64,000 nt of DNA from Erythrobacter rubeus (GCF_014705715.1 NZ_JACXLC010000001.1:1718457-1782456), one strand, 5' to 3'; positions 25,943-35,718 are shown, counted from the stretch's first letter. The notes: generated by a model from the letters alone, not told the origin. Program-made: numbers and translations.

Positions 25943-26572
25943 ATGGCGGAATTCACTTTCTACACTGTGGCGATGAGCCGCGGTCAGATTTCGCGCTGGG
26001 CACTGCACGAAGCAGGCGCAGACTATGATCAGGTCGTCTTCGAATTTGCCTCTCGGCCTGACAACTTCACCAAGATCAATCCGATGAACAAGGTGCCCGC
26101 TCTGGTCCATCACCATGGTGGCCACGATCTCGTCATCACCGAAGCGGCGGCGATCAATCACTATCTCGCCGAAACGCATCCCGATAAAGGCTTGCTTCCC
26201 GACGCACACGAGAAGGCAGCCTACTTTCGCTGGCTCTTTTTCGCCGCCGGTCCGCTCGAACAAGCGGTGGTTGCGCAGGCGATGGACTGGAAGGTACCGA
26301 AAGAGCGGACCGGCATGGCGGGATTCGGCAGCCTCGAACTTGCGCTGTCGGCGATGGAGGACTGGCTTTCTGGCAACGATTTCGTGGCGGGGAAGCGCTT
26401 CACCATGGCCGACACCTATGTAGGCAGTCAGTTCGTGTGGGGCCTGCGGTTCGGTTCGATCCCTGAAACGCCTGCGTTCAAGGCCTATGTCGAGCGCGTG
26501 ACCGATCGCCCAACTTATTCGGAAGCCAACGCAATCGACGCCAAGCTGATCGAGGACAGCGCCACAGGTTAG
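25943..26572 (+). CDS. Glutathione S-transferase family protein
   Basis: 209 residues from ATG 25943. The thioredoxin-like N-terminal domain has the family's NPMNKVPAL-cisPro segment and ITEAAAINHYLAE glutathione-binding loop; the helical C-terminal domain includes FTMADTYVG (N-capping box). The first residue after the initial strand is SRGQISRW, compatible with serine/cysteine-type GSTs. Ends overlapping the J-domain gene by 4 bp. Confidence 0.92.
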   Translation: MAEFTFYTVAMSRGQISRWALHEAGADYDQVVFEFASRPDNFTKINPMNKVPALVHHHGGHDLVITEAAAINHYLAETHPDKGLLPDAHEKAAYFRWLFFAAGPLEQAVVAQAMDWKVPKERTGMAGFGSLELALSAMEDWLSGNDFVAGKRFTMADTYVGSQFVWGLRFGSIPETPAFKAYVERVTDRPTYSEANAIDAKLIEDSATG

Positions 26573-27162
26573 GCGATGGCAGCGCTCTTCCTCAGCAGTT
26601 GATACGCCTCTACGACTTTGTTCAGGCGCACTTCGTATTGGCGATCCCCACCGTTGCGGTCGGGATGATACCGGCGAACAAGCTCGGAATAGCGCCGACG
26701 CAGCCGCCGCCGGTCTGTGTTGCTGCCAAGACCCATCGTTTCCAGAGCCTGGGCCTCGTCTTTCGAAAAACGCCCGTCCATGGCCATTCGGGCTTCGCGC
26801 TCGGCGCGGCTGCGAATGCCGCTCGCGCGCGCCGCAATCGCATTGAGCGGATCGTCGAAATCGGCCCAACGCGGCATACCGTCCACCGCTGCCTTGGGCG
26901 AAAACGCCGCACTTTCGGTGCGCCATCCGCTGGCAGGGGACTGGGCTGAGAGAATTTCCTCTGCAGTCATACCTTCGAACCAGTCGTAGCCTGCATTGAA
27001 TTCGCGGATATGGTCGAGGCAAAACCAGCGCCATTCGCCCGGTCCATCAAAACCGTTGGGACGATATCCCGGCGCACGAAATTCACCAGCGTTGCGGCAT
27101 GTCGGATGCTCGCAGACGCGGTCTTCGGTTTCGTGACGGCCGTGGAACTTTGCAGAACGCAT
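26569..27162 (-). CDS. J-domain (DnaJ-like) protein with N-terminal Cys/His region
   Basis: 197 residues from ATG 27162. The C-terminal part (about 135-195) is a J domain: RRRLRRRYSELVRRYHPDRNGGD contains the HPD triad that stimulates DnaK. The N-terminal region has CEHPTCRNAGEF and FCLDH, a likely zinc site. This layout (zinc-like segment, then a terminal J domain) is common in alphaproteobacteria, next to a divergent bolA gene as here. Partner substrates unknown. Confidence 0.9.
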   Translation of the reverse strand: MRSAKFHGRHETEDRVCEHPTCRNAGEFRAPGYRPNGFDGPGEWRWFCLDHIREFNAGYDWFEGMTAEEILSAQSPASGWRTESAAFSPKAAVDGMPRWADFDDPLNAIAARASGIRSRAEREARMAMDGRFSKDEAQALETMGLGSNTDRRRLRRRYSELVRRYHPDRNGGDRQYEVRLNKVVEAYQLLRKSAAIA

Positions 27163-27231
27163 AAGGGTTGAGAATGGTGACTTGCGCACCAGATTCCAAC
27201 CATCACGTGATTGCAAAAGGGACAATCGGGA

Positions 27232-27501
27232 ATGAGCGGAACAATCGCCGAGGAAATGCGGGAGCGGCTGACAGAAGCTTTCACGCCGTCGAAACTCGAC
27301 ATCATCAACGACAGCGCCAGCCACGCAGGACACTCCGGCGATGACGGGTCGGGCGAATCGCATTTCACGATTCTGATCGAGGCGGATGCGTTTACGCCGA
27401 TGAACCGGCTCGCCCGTCAGCGCGCGGTGATTGCCGCCCTCGGCGATATCGTCGGCGAGCGGGTCCACGCGGTCGCGATCAAGGCAAGTGCGCCGGCCTG
27501 A
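27232..27501 (+). CDS. BolA family protein
   Basis: 89 residues from ATG 27232. BolA proteins bind [2Fe-2S] clusters with monothiol glutaredoxins. The class-II-KH-like fold is suggested by EEMRERLTEAFTPSKLDIIND, then SGESHFTILIEADAF and RLARQRAVIAAL; the conserved histidine of the family is in the SHF segment. The stop shares TGATG with the Nudix gene downstream. Confidence 0.93.
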   Translation: MSGTIAEEMRERLTEAFTPSKLDIINDSASHAGHSGDDGSGESHFTILIEADAFTPMNRLARQRAVIAALGDIVGERVHAVAIKASAPA

Positions 27502-27956
27502 TGGCCGATCTCAATCCCGCAAAGCGCCTGCGCCGATCGGCGAGGATCATCGTGCTCGATCCGGAAGACCGGGCTCTGATGTTCCGTTTCGACGTGCCCG
27601 ATCGCCCGCCTTTCTGGGTGACCACTGGCGGCGAATGTGAGGCGGGCGAAAGCTTCGAGGACGCGGCGACGCGCGAGCTCTTCGAGGAGACGGGCATTGT
27701 AACGGATCCCGGTCGGCAGATCGCCCGAACCACACCGGAATTCGTCACAGTCGAAGGCGAACCTGTGCAAGGTGACGAGCGCTACTTTCTCGTGCGCGCC
27801 AAAGAGGCCGCAATCGACACTTCGCATCATACCGAGCTCGAACAAAGGTTGATGACACAGCATCGCTGGTTCACCCTCGCCGAACTTTCCGATTGGCACG
27901 AGGCGCTTTTTCCTGAAAACCTTGCGGAACTCATTGAGAGGGAGCTCGCAGGATGA
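27501..27956 (+). CDS. Nudix hydrolase
   Basis: 151 residues. The Nudix box is complete, from GGECEAGESFED through the REL-EE-GI core near residues 40-62, giving the metal-binding glutamates. These enzymes cleave nucleoside-diphosphate-linked compounds. The substrate cannot be told. It is coupled to bolA by a one-base overlap and to the pirin gene by a 4-bp overlap. Confidence 0.93.
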   Translation: MADLNPAKRLRRSARIIVLDPEDRALMFRFDVPDRPPFWVTTGGECEAGESFEDAATRELFEETGIVTDPGRQIARTTPEFVTVEGEPVQGDERYFLVRAKEAAIDTSHHTELEQRLMTQHRWFTLAELSDWHEALFPENLAELIERELAG

Positions 27957-28834
27957 TCACCGAAACAATCACGCCGACCACTCACGATCTGGGCCAGTTC
28001 GAGGTTCGGCGTGTGCTCCCGTCAAGACAGCGCACAATGGTAGGTCCATTTATCTTCGTTGACGAATTCGGCCCCGGTCAGCTCGATATCGGAACCGGCA
28101 TGGACGTGCGCCCGCATCCGCATATCAATCTTGCGACTGTCACTTGGCTGTTTCAGGGCGCGATCGATCACCGCGACAGCATCGGATCATTCTCGACGAT
28201 CAGGCCCGGCACGGTGAACCTCATGACCGCTGGGCGGGGCATCGTGCATTCTGAGCGTTCACCGCAGGAAGAGAAAGCCAGGGGACCGATGCTTTACGGC
28301 ACGCAGACATGGCTCGCTCTGCCCGACGGACGGGAAGAGATCGATCCGGCTTTCGAGGCGGTTAAGGATCTGCCGATGATCGAAGACAAAGCCGCAAAGG
28401 CGTGGGTGATCATGGGCAATCTGTGGGGTGAAAGCGCGGCAACCACGACCTATGCCGACACGATCTATGCCGAAATCCTGCTCGGACCAGGCGGCACAAT
28501 ACCGATCGAAGCAAACGCCGATGAACGCGCGGTGATCCTCGTCGGGGGCGAAGCCGAAATCGACGGGGTATCGCTTGGCTCATTCGAGCTGGCGGTGCTC
28601 GCACCGGGAGCCGAAATGACACTTTCCAGCCGCGATGGCGCGCGCGTCATGCTGCTCGGCGGGGAAGCCTTCAACACCAAGCGCCACGTGTTCTGGAACT
28701 TCGTCAGCTCCGACCGGGAGCGCATACAGCAGGCGAAAGAAGACTGGCGCGAAGGCCGGTTCCCAAAGGTCCCGGGCGACGACGAAGAATTTATCCCCTT
28801 GCCGGAAGTGCCCAAGACGGTCAGCTATCCCTGA
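27953..28834 (+). CDS. Pirin family protein
   Basis: 293 residues, a bicupin. The metal ligands are visible in RPHPHINLATV and later GIVHSERSP, and the N-terminal FEVRRVLPSRQRTMVGPFIF is a family start. Bacterial pirins have been described as quercetinases or as partners of metabolic enzymes; which applies here is unknown. It sits in a run of coupled small genes (bolA, Nudix, pirin, SDR, hydrolase). Confidence 0.93.
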   Translation: MITETITPTTHDLGQFEVRRVLPSRQRTMVGPFIFVDEFGPGQLDIGTGMDVRPHPHINLATVTWLFQGAIDHRDSIGSFSTIRPGTVNLMTAGRGIVHSERSPQEEKARGPMLYGTQTWLALPDGREEIDPAFEAVKDLPMIEDKAAKAWVIMGNLWGESAATTTYADTIYAEILLGPGGTIPIEANADERAVILVGGEAEIDGVSLGSFELAVLAPGAEMTLSSRDGARVMLLGGEAFNTKRHVFWNFVSSDRERIQQAKEDWREGRFPKVPGDDEEFIPLPEVPKTVSYP

Positions 28835-28854
28835 AATCGGTTTGGGAGAGAGCA

Positions 28855-29667
28855 ATGGATTATGCTGGCAAGGTCGTCTGGATCACAGGCGCGTCATCGG
28901 GAATAGGTGCAGCGCTGGCGAGGGATGCGGCGGCACGCAGCGCGCATATCGTTTTGTCCGGGCGGAATCGAGAGCGCCTCGATAAGGTCGCGGCGGAATG
29001 CGGCGAAACGCTCGTTCTTCCCTTCGATGTGCGCGATGACGACGCGCTTGCGGCCGCGACGGCGGATGCAATCGCGTGGAAAGGCGGGGTCGATGTCGCG
29101 TTTGCCAATGCAGGCGTGTCGCAGCGCAGCCGGGCACTGAACACCGATATGCAGGTCTACCGCGACATCATCGATATCGACCTGACAGCACAGATAGCCT
29201 TTTCCCAGGGCCTGATCGGCCACATGGTCGAGCGCGGCTCGGGTGCCCTCGCCTTCATCTCCTCCATTGCCGGAAAAGTCGGCGTGCCGATGCGCACGGC
29301 CTACAGCGCGGTGAAATTCGGGCTGGCGGGCTATGGCGATGCGCTGCGGGCAGAGCTTTCGCAAACTGGCGTCGGCGTGCATGTGATCTACCCCGGCTCC
29401 GTCGCGACCGACGTTGCGCGCAACGCGATGGTCGGCGACGGCAGCAAGCGCGGGCGAAGCGACAGGGTGATCGACGAAGGTATCCCCGCCCCCGATGCGG
29501 CCAAGGCAATGCTGGACGGGATCGCAGCGGGCGAGCGAGAAATCATCGTCGCACAGGGAGCCGAAGCCGGTATGGGTGAACTGCGCCGCACACCCGACGA
29601 GCTGTTCGATCAGGTCGCGGCGATGGTCGCCAGCGGTTACATGGAAAAGATGGAAAGCGAGGGCTGA
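28855..29667 (+). CDS. Short-chain dehydrogenase/reductase
   Basis: 270 residues. The dinucleotide loop TGASSGIGAAL at 11-21, the NAG motif (FANAGVS), the catalytic Ser in FISSIAG and the YSAVK motif are all present, so it should be an active NAD(P)-dependent oxidoreductase. Substrate unknown. It starts 20 bp after the pirin gene and ends 5 bp before the hydrolase gene. Confidence 0.93.
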   Translation: MDYAGKVVWITGASSGIGAALARDAAARSAHIVLSGRNRERLDKVAAECGETLVLPFDVRDDDALAAATADAIAWKGGVDVAFANAGVSQRSRALNTDMQVYRDIIDIDLTAQIAFSQGLIGHMVERGSGALAFISSIAGKVGVPMRTAYSAVKFGLAGYGDALRAELSQTGVGVHVIYPGSVATDVARNAMVGDGSKRGRSDRVIDEGIPAPDAAKAMLDGIAAGEREIIVAQGAEAGMGELRRTPDELFDQVAAMVASGYMEKMESEG

Positions 29668-29672
29668 CGGCA

Positions 29673-30560
29673 ATGGAGCAGAAGCGTGTCGAGCTTGCCA
29701 ACGGGATACATCTCGATGTGGTAGACGAAGGACCGGTCGACGCGCCCGTTCTCATCTTCCTTCACGGTTTTCCCGAAAGCCATCGCACTTGGCGGCACCA
29801 GATCGCGCATTTTAAGGACTGGTTCCGCTGTATCGCGCCCGATCAGCGCGGCTACCGCGGATCTTCGAAGCCGCAGGATGTCGATGCCTACACGCCGGAC
29901 AAGCTGATCGGCGATATCTTTTTGCTCGCCGACGCGCTCTCGATCCCGAAATTCACGATCGTCGGCCACGATTGGGGCGGCGCGATCGCCTGGGGCGTGG
30001 CGCTAGGCGGTCAGCACATGCGAGTAGAGCGCGCGGTTATCGCGAACGCGCCGCACCCGGCAATCTTCCAGACACTCCTCTACACGAACCCTGTCCAGCG
30101 CGAGGCGAGCCAATACATCCGCGGATTCCGCGATCCTGCGAACGATCCCTTGGTAAAGGATCAGGGGCTGACCGGACTGATGCTGCAAGAGGTCAAGTGG
30201 GATCGCCCCAGCGCAATGGAGCCGGAGGAGCGGGCGGCCTTGCTCCGCGATTGGCAGAACCGGGATGCGGCGTTCGGAATGCTCAACTATTACCGCGCAA
30301 GCCCGATGACTGTCCCGACCATGGATGAGCCGTTTGAGGTACCGGCGGACTACACCCCACCACAGCTTCCCAAGCTAACCATACCGACGCTGGTGATTTG
30401 GGCGCTCGACGACCTCGCTCTGCCGCCCGAAAACCTTCAAGGGCTGGAGGACCTCGTCGAGCCGTTAACGATCGAGCGCGTGCCCGATTGCGGGCACTTC
30501 GTACCATGGGAAGCGCCTGAGAAAGTCAACAGCGCGATGGAGGCCTTTCTCGCGAGCTAG
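29673..30560 (+). CDS. Alpha/beta hydrolase, epoxide-hydrolase-like
   Basis: 295 residues. HGFPESHRTWRHQ (oxyanion HGxP motif) and the nucleophile elbow GHDWGGAIAW, with Asp as nucleophile, point to epoxide or halide hydrolases; the final acid is in WALDDLALPPE and the histidine in DCGHFVPWE. The substrate cannot be deduced. It ends 2 bp from the convergent Coq4-motif gene. Confidence 0.92.
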   Translation: MEQKRVELANGIHLDVVDEGPVDAPVLIFLHGFPESHRTWRHQIAHFKDWFRCIAPDQRGYRGSSKPQDVDAYTPDKLIGDIFLLADALSIPKFTIVGHDWGGAIAWGVALGGQHMRVERAVIANAPHPAIFQTLLYTNPVQREASQYIRGFRDPANDPLVKDQGLTGLMLQEVKWDRPSAMEPEERAALLRDWQNRDAAFGMLNYYRASPMTVPTMDEPFEVPADYTPPQLPKLTIPTLVIWALDDLALPPENLQGLEDLVEPLTIERVPDCGHFVPWEAPEKVNSAMEAFLAS

Positions 30561-30562
30561 TG

Positions 30563-31015
30563 TCAGCCGAGGGCGCGCAGAATCCCGAATTCCCGTCGTA
30601 TGGCAGCGACGGTTTTAGACCGGTAAGCCCGATTGCCAGCCCATTTCCATTTCTTGCGAAGCTTTCGAGACTTCCATGCGATGCGAAAATAGTCGGGAAA
30701 CGCTCGAAAGTACGTCTTCGTGATCGGCCACCATCCGATATCTTCGATCAGCTCCTTTTCTTCGGGAAGATCGAAGAAAGCCTTGATATCGCCGATTGAA
30801 ATGTCCGTCCCAAACAGCGTCCAGCCATCTGCCTGGGCCTCTTGTCGCATGCTCGTATCGAGCCCGAAAAGGACGTGGATGATGTCGTGCCTTTCGAAGT
30901 GTTCTTGCGCTGTCTTCCGCATATCGCGATACTTGGTGTTTAAACCATTGTCTTCGCGAAATTGATGAAGAGCGTCCTCTAAGGTCAGGTCGGAATAAAG
31001 AAGCGGTTCGGCCAT
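30563..31015 (-). CDS. Protein with the Coq4 HDxxHx11E motif
   Basis: 150 residues. HDIIHVLFG, followed by Glu eleven residues after the second histidine, is an exact match to the zinc motif HDxxH-x11-E of Coq4, which in eukaryotes and some bacteria takes part in ubiquinone synthesis. The protein is shorter than Coq4 (about 240 residues) and the rest is not obviously similar, so a Coq4-like or independent metal-binding protein are both possible. It has no membrane span. Confidence 0.5.
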   Translation of the reverse strand: MAEPLLYSDLTLEDALHQFREDNGLNTKYRDMRKTAQEHFERHDIIHVLFGLDTSMRQEAQADGWTLFGTDISIGDIKAFFDLPEEKELIEDIGWWPITKTYFRAFPDYFRIAWKSRKLRKKWKWAGNRAYRSKTVAAIRREFGILRALG

Positions 31016-31052
31016 TGCGACGCTATATCAAATCAAGTTTCAAATTGCAACC

Positions 31053-32138
31053 TTAATGCCCGTCCAGCCACTCCACCCACGCGCCATGCGGATGGGCATG
31101 GCTGAGGAGTACGGGCTCGCCGCTATGTTCAGCACCGGTCCATAGACGCACTGTCAATTCATGGCGAAACGTCTTGGGGTCAGTCTCAAGCGAGACCCAG
31201 GCCAGCGGTCGATCTTTGCTCGCCTCCTTTCCTGTCTCCTCGAACCGCGCACTGATTGCGGCCTGCGTTTCGGCGGGCATGTATTGCCACATGATCGAGT
31301 GAAACATCGCGCGGGTCGTGCCGGCTGCCTGCGGTCGCGCGAGCATTTGGGCAACAAAATCTCCAGCATCCTGTTTGACGAGATCAGGCGGGTTTGCCTT
31401 CGCCAGTTCGATCGCCGCATCGATCCGCGCCATGCGGCCCGGCGCGTCCGGCCAGACATAACTTCTGAGCTTTAGAGCACTTGCGGGATCACTGAGATCG
31501 ATCGGAGCCAGGTCGCAACCTTTTACGGAAACAATTCTGAAATCGCCCGGCGGCGGCGGCGGGGCCCCTTCGCCTCGCCATTCAGGACAAACCCGCATCG
31601 GCGAACCTGGTGGTCCGACTTCGGTTCCGCCCAGGTTGAAACGATAGCGTTCAAGCATGGTCAGGACGCCCGCGCTGGCACCCAGTTCGAACAGATCGAA
31701 TTGCGGCGCCGCGCGCTGCGCAATCCAGAGCAGGCTGCTCATTATGCTTGCTGCGCGTCCCGCTTCATTGGTCTGCGGCGGTCCATCGAGCCAAGGCAGC
31801 AGCTGGGTGTCGTATGTTTCGACCAGCTCGCACACCAATGCGTCGATCTGTCCCTGATCGGTGATTTGCCCTGAATAAACACGCGCCAAGCGTTCATCTT
31901 CGCCAGACAACAGAAGGTGATGCAACCCGCCAGCCATCCGCAGAGGCATGGCATCCTTTAGCGTAAGCCCCTCCCAACCGGCGATGCGCCTGCCGGTTGC
32001 CGTGTTTCCCTCTCTGACCTTGGCCAGCGCGCGAATGACGCGTGCCGTACAAGGGGCGTTGTTTTTCTCCGCATGGGCGGCCTGCCATTCGAGCGCTTCG
32101 GCGAACTCTTCGATCGCCATGATCTTCGCGTCACTCAT
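31053..32138 (-). CDS. DUF2332 family protein
   Basis: 361 residues from ATG 32138. The helical N-terminal half and the FELGASAGVLTMLERYRF segment (resembling a SAM-binding loop) followed by a proline-rich linker (GAPPPPPGD) and a C-terminal AMFHSIMWQYMP segment match DUF2332, a family annotated only by sequence. A methyltransferase-like role is possible but unproven. It is divergent from hisG by about 54 bp. Confidence 0.85.
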   Translation of the reverse strand: MSDAKIMAIEEFAEALEWQAAHAEKNNAPCTARVIRALAKVREGNTATGRRIAGWEGLTLKDAMPLRMAGGLHHLLLSGEDERLARVYSGQITDQGQIDALVCELVETYDTQLLPWLDGPPQTNEAGRAASIMSSLLWIAQRAAPQFDLFELGASAGVLTMLERYRFNLGGTEVGPPGSPMRVCPEWRGEGAPPPPPGDFRIVSVKGCDLAPIDLSDPASALKLRSYVWPDAPGRMARIDAAIELAKANPPDLVKQDAGDFVAQMLARPQAAGTTRAMFHSIMWQYMPAETQAAISARFEETGKEASKDRPLAWVSLETDPKTFRHELTVRLWTGAEHSGEPVLLSHAHPHGAWVEWLDGH

Positions 32139-32192
32139 AGTGCCCCCTTTTGATTGCTCTTTCATCCTCGAATGCCTATTTGCCGCCGCGCA

Positions 32193-32879
32193 ATGACCGG
32201 TGAACAAGCAAACGACACATTCGGGCAGCTGACCTTCGCTGTCCCCAAGGGGCGCATTCTCGATGAGGCGCTGCCGGTGATGGCGCGTGCCGGCGTGGTG
32301 CCCGAGGATGGCTTTCACGACAAGTCCAACCGCTCGCTTTCCTTCGACACCGACCGCAGCGATATGCGCCTGATCCGTGTGCGTGCTTTCGACGTCGCGA
32401 CCTTTGTCGCTCACGGAGCAGCCCAGATTGGCATAGTGGGCTCAGACGTGATCGAGGAGTTCGATTACGCAGACCTTTATGCTCCGGTCGATCTCGATAT
32501 CGGCCATTGCCGCCTATCGGTCGCGCGATTGGAGAGCGATGCCGAGGATCGCGCAGGGGTCAGCCACCTGCGTGTTGCCACGAAGTATCCGAACCTCACG
32601 CGCAAGCATTTCGAGAAGGCAGGCATTCAGGCCGAGTGCGTGAAGCTCAACGGCGCGATGGAACTTGCGCCTTCGCTTGGGCTGGCCCGGCAGATCGTCG
32701 ATCTTGTCTCGACCGGGCGAACGCTCAAACAGAACGGCTTGGTTGAAACCAGCCGCATTATCGACATCTCCGCGCGCCTGATCGTCAATCGGGCAGCGCT
32801 CAAGCAGGATCCGAGGGTGGCGGATCTGGTTGCAGCCTTCCGCGCCGATGCGCAGGCTCGAACCGAAAAGGCAGCCTGA
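32193..32879 (+). CDS. hisG: ATP phosphoribosyltransferase, short form
   Basis: 228 residues from ATG 32193 (an upstream ATG at 32172 adds seven residues). HisG joins ATP and PRPP in the first step of histidine synthesis. [24 protein letters not shown] and the PRPP loop [11 protein letters not shown] are visible. The short form lacks the regulatory domain and needs HisZ, not seen in this window. The stop shares TGATG with hisD. Confidence 0.95.
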   Translation: MTGEQANDTFGQLTFAVPKGRILDEALPVMARAGVVPEDGFHDKSNRSLSFDTDRSDMRLIRVRAFDVATFVAHGAAQIGIVGSDVIEEFDYADLYAPVDLDIGHCRLSVARLESDAEDRAGVSHLRVATKYPNLTRKHFEKAGIQAECVKLNGAMELAPSLGLARQIVDLVSTGRTLKQNGLVETSRIIDISARLIVNRAALKQDPRVADLVAAFRADAQARTEKAA

Positions 32880-34171
32880 TGCAGACCCTCTCCACACTTG
32901 ATCCCGACTTTCAGAAGAAATTCACTCGTCTGGTCAATGCTCGCCGCGAAACGGACGAGGATGTTGCCGGGCGCGTGTCCGCCATTCTGACAGCTGTCAA
33001 ATCTCGCGGCGATCACGCCCTGGTCGAATACAGCCAGCGTTTCGACAGCTACACCCTCGCATTGGATGAGGACTGGGTCATCACGCCCGAGCGGTGCAAG
33101 GAGGCCTATGACGGCCTGGATACAGAGCTGCGGGACGCTCTCGATCTCGCGGCGAAGCGCATCCGGTCCTATCACGAAGCGCAGCTCCCATCGGATCGTG
33201 ATTATACGGACGAAGCAGGCGTGCGCCTCGGTTCGATCTGGCGTCCGGTCGATGCAGCAGGTCTTTATGTGCCTGGCGGTCGGGCGGCCTATCCCTCTTC
33301 GCTGCTTATGAACGCGATACCCGCGCGCGTGGCAGGGGTGGAGCGGCTTGTAGTCGTCACGCCGACACCGCGCGGGGACAGCAATCCAACCGTTCTGGCC
33401 GCCGCGCATATAGCCGGGATCGATGAAATCTGGCGCGTCGGCGGGGCGCACGCGCTTGGTGCCCTCGCCTACGGGACAGAGCGGATAAAGCCAGTCGATG
33501 TGATCACCGGCCCCGGCAATGCTTATGTCGCCGAGGCAAAGCGGCAGCTTTACGGCGTTGTCGGGATCGACATGGTGGCGGGGCCATCCGAAATTCTGGT
33601 GATCGCAGATGGCGAGAACGATCCGGACTGGATCGCCGCAGACCTGCTTAGCCAGGCGGAGCATGATCCAACGTCGCAATCGATCCTCATCACGGACGAC
33701 GCTGGTTTCGGTTCGCTCGTCGCCGATTGCGTAAGGTTGCAATTGAACCAGCTTTCGACTGCAAAGACTGCGCAAGAAAGTTGGGAGGCCAATGGCGCGG
33801 TGATCGTCGTGAACGATCTCGAATCGGAAGCGCCTGCCCTCGCCAACCGGCTTGCAGCCGAGCATGTCGAGCTTGCCATCGACAATCCCGAGGCCATGCT
33901 TCCACTCATCAAACATGCTGGCAGCGTCTTCCTCGGCCGGATGACGCCCGAGGCGATCGGCGATTATGTCGCCGGGCCCAACCACGTACTGCCAACCGGT
34001 CGGCGCGCTCGTTTTTCGAGCGGCCTGTCTGTGCTCGATTTCATGAAGCGGACCAGTTTTCTCGGACTCGACGACGCGTCCTTCGCGGCAATTGGTCCTG
34101 CAGCCGCTACCCTCGCGCATGCGGAAGGCCTGCCAGCACATGCCAGATCGGTGGAGCTTCGAAGCAAATGA
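32879..34171 (+). CDS. hisD: Histidinol dehydrogenase
   Basis: 430 residues. HisD oxidises histidinol to histidine with NAD and a bound zinc. PGGRAAYPSSLLM, DMVAGPSEILVI, SQAEHDPTSQ and PNHVLPTGRRARFSSGL are the family landmarks; the catalytic Glu-His region is in the late ARSVELRS-containing part. ATGA overlap with nusB. Confidence 0.96.
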   Translation: MQTLSTLDPDFQKKFTRLVNARRETDEDVAGRVSAILTAVKSRGDHALVEYSQRFDSYTLALDEDWVITPERCKEAYDGLDTELRDALDLAAKRIRSYHEAQLPSDRDYTDEAGVRLGSIWRPVDAAGLYVPGGRAAYPSSLLMNAIPARVAGVERLVVVTPTPRGDSNPTVLAAAHIAGIDEIWRVGGAHALGALAYGTERIKPVDVITGPGNAYVAEAKRQLYGVVGIDMVAGPSEILVIADGENDPDWIAADLLSQAEHDPTSQSILITDDAGFGSLVADCVRLQLNQLSTAKTAQESWEANGAVIVVNDLESEAPALANRLAAEHVELAIDNPEAMLPLIKHAGSVFLGRMTPEAIGDYVAGPNHVLPTGRRARFSSGLSVLDFMKRTSFLGLDDASFAAIGPAAATLAHAEGLPAHARSVELRSK

Positions 34172-34635
34172 ATACAACCGCCCGATCGACAGCGCGCTCG
34201 ACCGCTCGTCTTGCTGCGGTGCAGGCGCTTTATCAGCAGCAAATGGAAAAAACACCGCTCGCCAAGCTGCTTGACGAATTCCACCAGCACCGGCTGGGCC
34301 GGGAAGTCGATGACGAAGAACATGAGGGCGAAGTTTTCGCCGATGCCGAGGTGGAGTTTTTCGACGATCTCGTTCGCGGGGTCGATGCCCGGCGCGATGA
34401 GATCGATGCATTGCTGACCGACAAGCTCGCGGCGGGCTGGACGCTCGCTCGGCTGGACAAAACCATGCTGCAGGTGCTGCGCGGGGGCGCATATGAGCTG
34501 CTTGCCCGTGCCGACGTGCCAACGGCCACAGCGATCAGCGAATATGTCGACGTAGCAAAGGCGTTTTTCGACGACCGCGAGGCGAAGTTCGTGAACGGGA
34601 TTCTCGATGCGGTGGCGAAGGATGCGCGCCGCTGA
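34168..34635 (+). CDS. nusB: Transcription antitermination factor NusB
   Basis: 155 residues from ATG 34168. NusB binds boxA of rRNA leaders with S10. The family start ARLAAVQALYQQQM and the C-terminal PTATAISEYVDVAKAFFDDREAKFVNGILD segment (shown here in pieces of under 20 residues: AISEYVDVAKAFF, then FVNGILDAVAK) are recognisable. An acidic insert (residues 45-65, EVDDEEHEGEVFADAEVE) is longer than in E. coli. An upstream extension of the frame overlaps hisD and was rejected. Confidence 0.94.
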   Translation: MNTTARSTARSTARLAAVQALYQQQMEKTPLAKLLDEFHQHRLGREVDDEEHEGEVFADAEVEFFDDLVRGVDARRDEIDALLTDKLAAGWTLARLDKTMLQVLRGGAYELLARADVPTATAISEYVDVAKAFFDDREAKFVNGILDAVAKDARR

Positions 34636-34672
34636 TTTTCTAGCTACGGACCGCCATGCTAGAGCTGCTGCG

Positions 34673-35533
34673 ATGATGACCGAAGCCGAATTTCTGGCGG
34701 CGCTGCGTACGCTACCGCTACATCCCGGAGCGCGCGATCTCAGGGATGACTGCGCGCTGATCGAGATTGGCGGTGAGACGCTTGTCCTCAATCACGACGT
34801 GATGGCGGAGGACACTCACTTCCGCCGTAATGCCGACCTTGCCGACGTCGCGTGGAAGCTTGTCGCCCTCAATCTATCGGATTTAGCATCTAAAGGTGCG
34901 AGGCCGGTCGGTGTGCTGCTGGGCCACGCGCTTGGCGGGAACGATCAGCGCTTTATCGAAGGTCTGCGAGCCGCGCTCACCACCTACGGCGTTCCTCTGA
35001 TGGGCGGGGACACCATTGCGTCAACCGGGGCGAGCACCTTCAGCCTTACCGCGATTGGGCGAGCGACCAGCACGCCGGTCCCTTCCCGCAGCGGCGCAAA
35101 GCCCGGTCAGAGCATCTTCGTCACAGGCTCCATTGGACGCGCAATGCTCGGCTTCGAAGGTTCTGCGGAGCATCGCCTTGCGTTTGAGCGGCCGGAACCG
35201 CGGATCGAGGAAGGAATTGCGCTCGCGCCCATAGTGGGCGGGATGATGGACATATCGGACGGCCTGCTACTCGATGCCTTCAGAATGGCCGAAGCAAGCG
35301 GCACGACCTTCTCGATCGAAAGCTTGGCCGTCCCGGTCGCCGATCGCGATCGTGCACTCGACTGCATGCGCTGGGGAGATGATTACGAGCTGCTCTTCAC
35401 CCTCCCGTCCGGCTGCGATCCCCCGGTAAAGGCGGCCGTGATCGGCCAGGTGGTAGAGCGCGGAGACGCTCCGCTGATCCTCGACAAAGAGGCCTTAGCA
35501 GAGCCCGACGAGCTGGGGTATCAGCACGGCTAG
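34673..35533 (+). CDS. thiL: Thiamine-monophosphate kinase
   Basis: 286 residues from ATG 34673. ThiL phosphorylates thiamine monophosphate to the cofactor diphosphate. DDCALIEIGGETLVLNHDV (metal-binding Asp), NLSDLASKGARPVG and the late GDDYELLFTLP motif are characteristic. Typical nusB-thiL arrangement. 185 bp then separate it from hppA. Confidence 0.95.
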   Translation: MMTEAEFLAALRTLPLHPGARDLRDDCALIEIGGETLVLNHDVMAEDTHFRRNADLADVAWKLVALNLSDLASKGARPVGVLLGHALGGNDQRFIEGLRAALTTYGVPLMGGDTIASTGASTFSLTAIGRATSTPVPSRSGAKPGQSIFVTGSIGRAMLGFEGSAEHRLAFERPEPRIEEGIALAPIVGGMMDISDGLLLDAFRMAEASGTTFSIESLAVPVADRDRALDCMRWGDDYELLFTLPSGCDPPVKAAVIGQVVERGDAPLILDKEALAEPDELGYQHG

Positions 35534-35718
35534 GCCTGTCAGGGCGCTTATTTCCTCCCAAAACTGGTGAAACGGGCCAGGTCGTCCGTCTTTGAGGCTT
35601 GTCAGCTTGAAGCTAGCCCGTATGACTGTGCGTCCTTGCGCCGCCTAATCATAAAGCGGGATCTTTTAATCAGGCGCATTTCCCAAACATATTTCCGCGT
35701 CACGAGAGGGGATAATTC

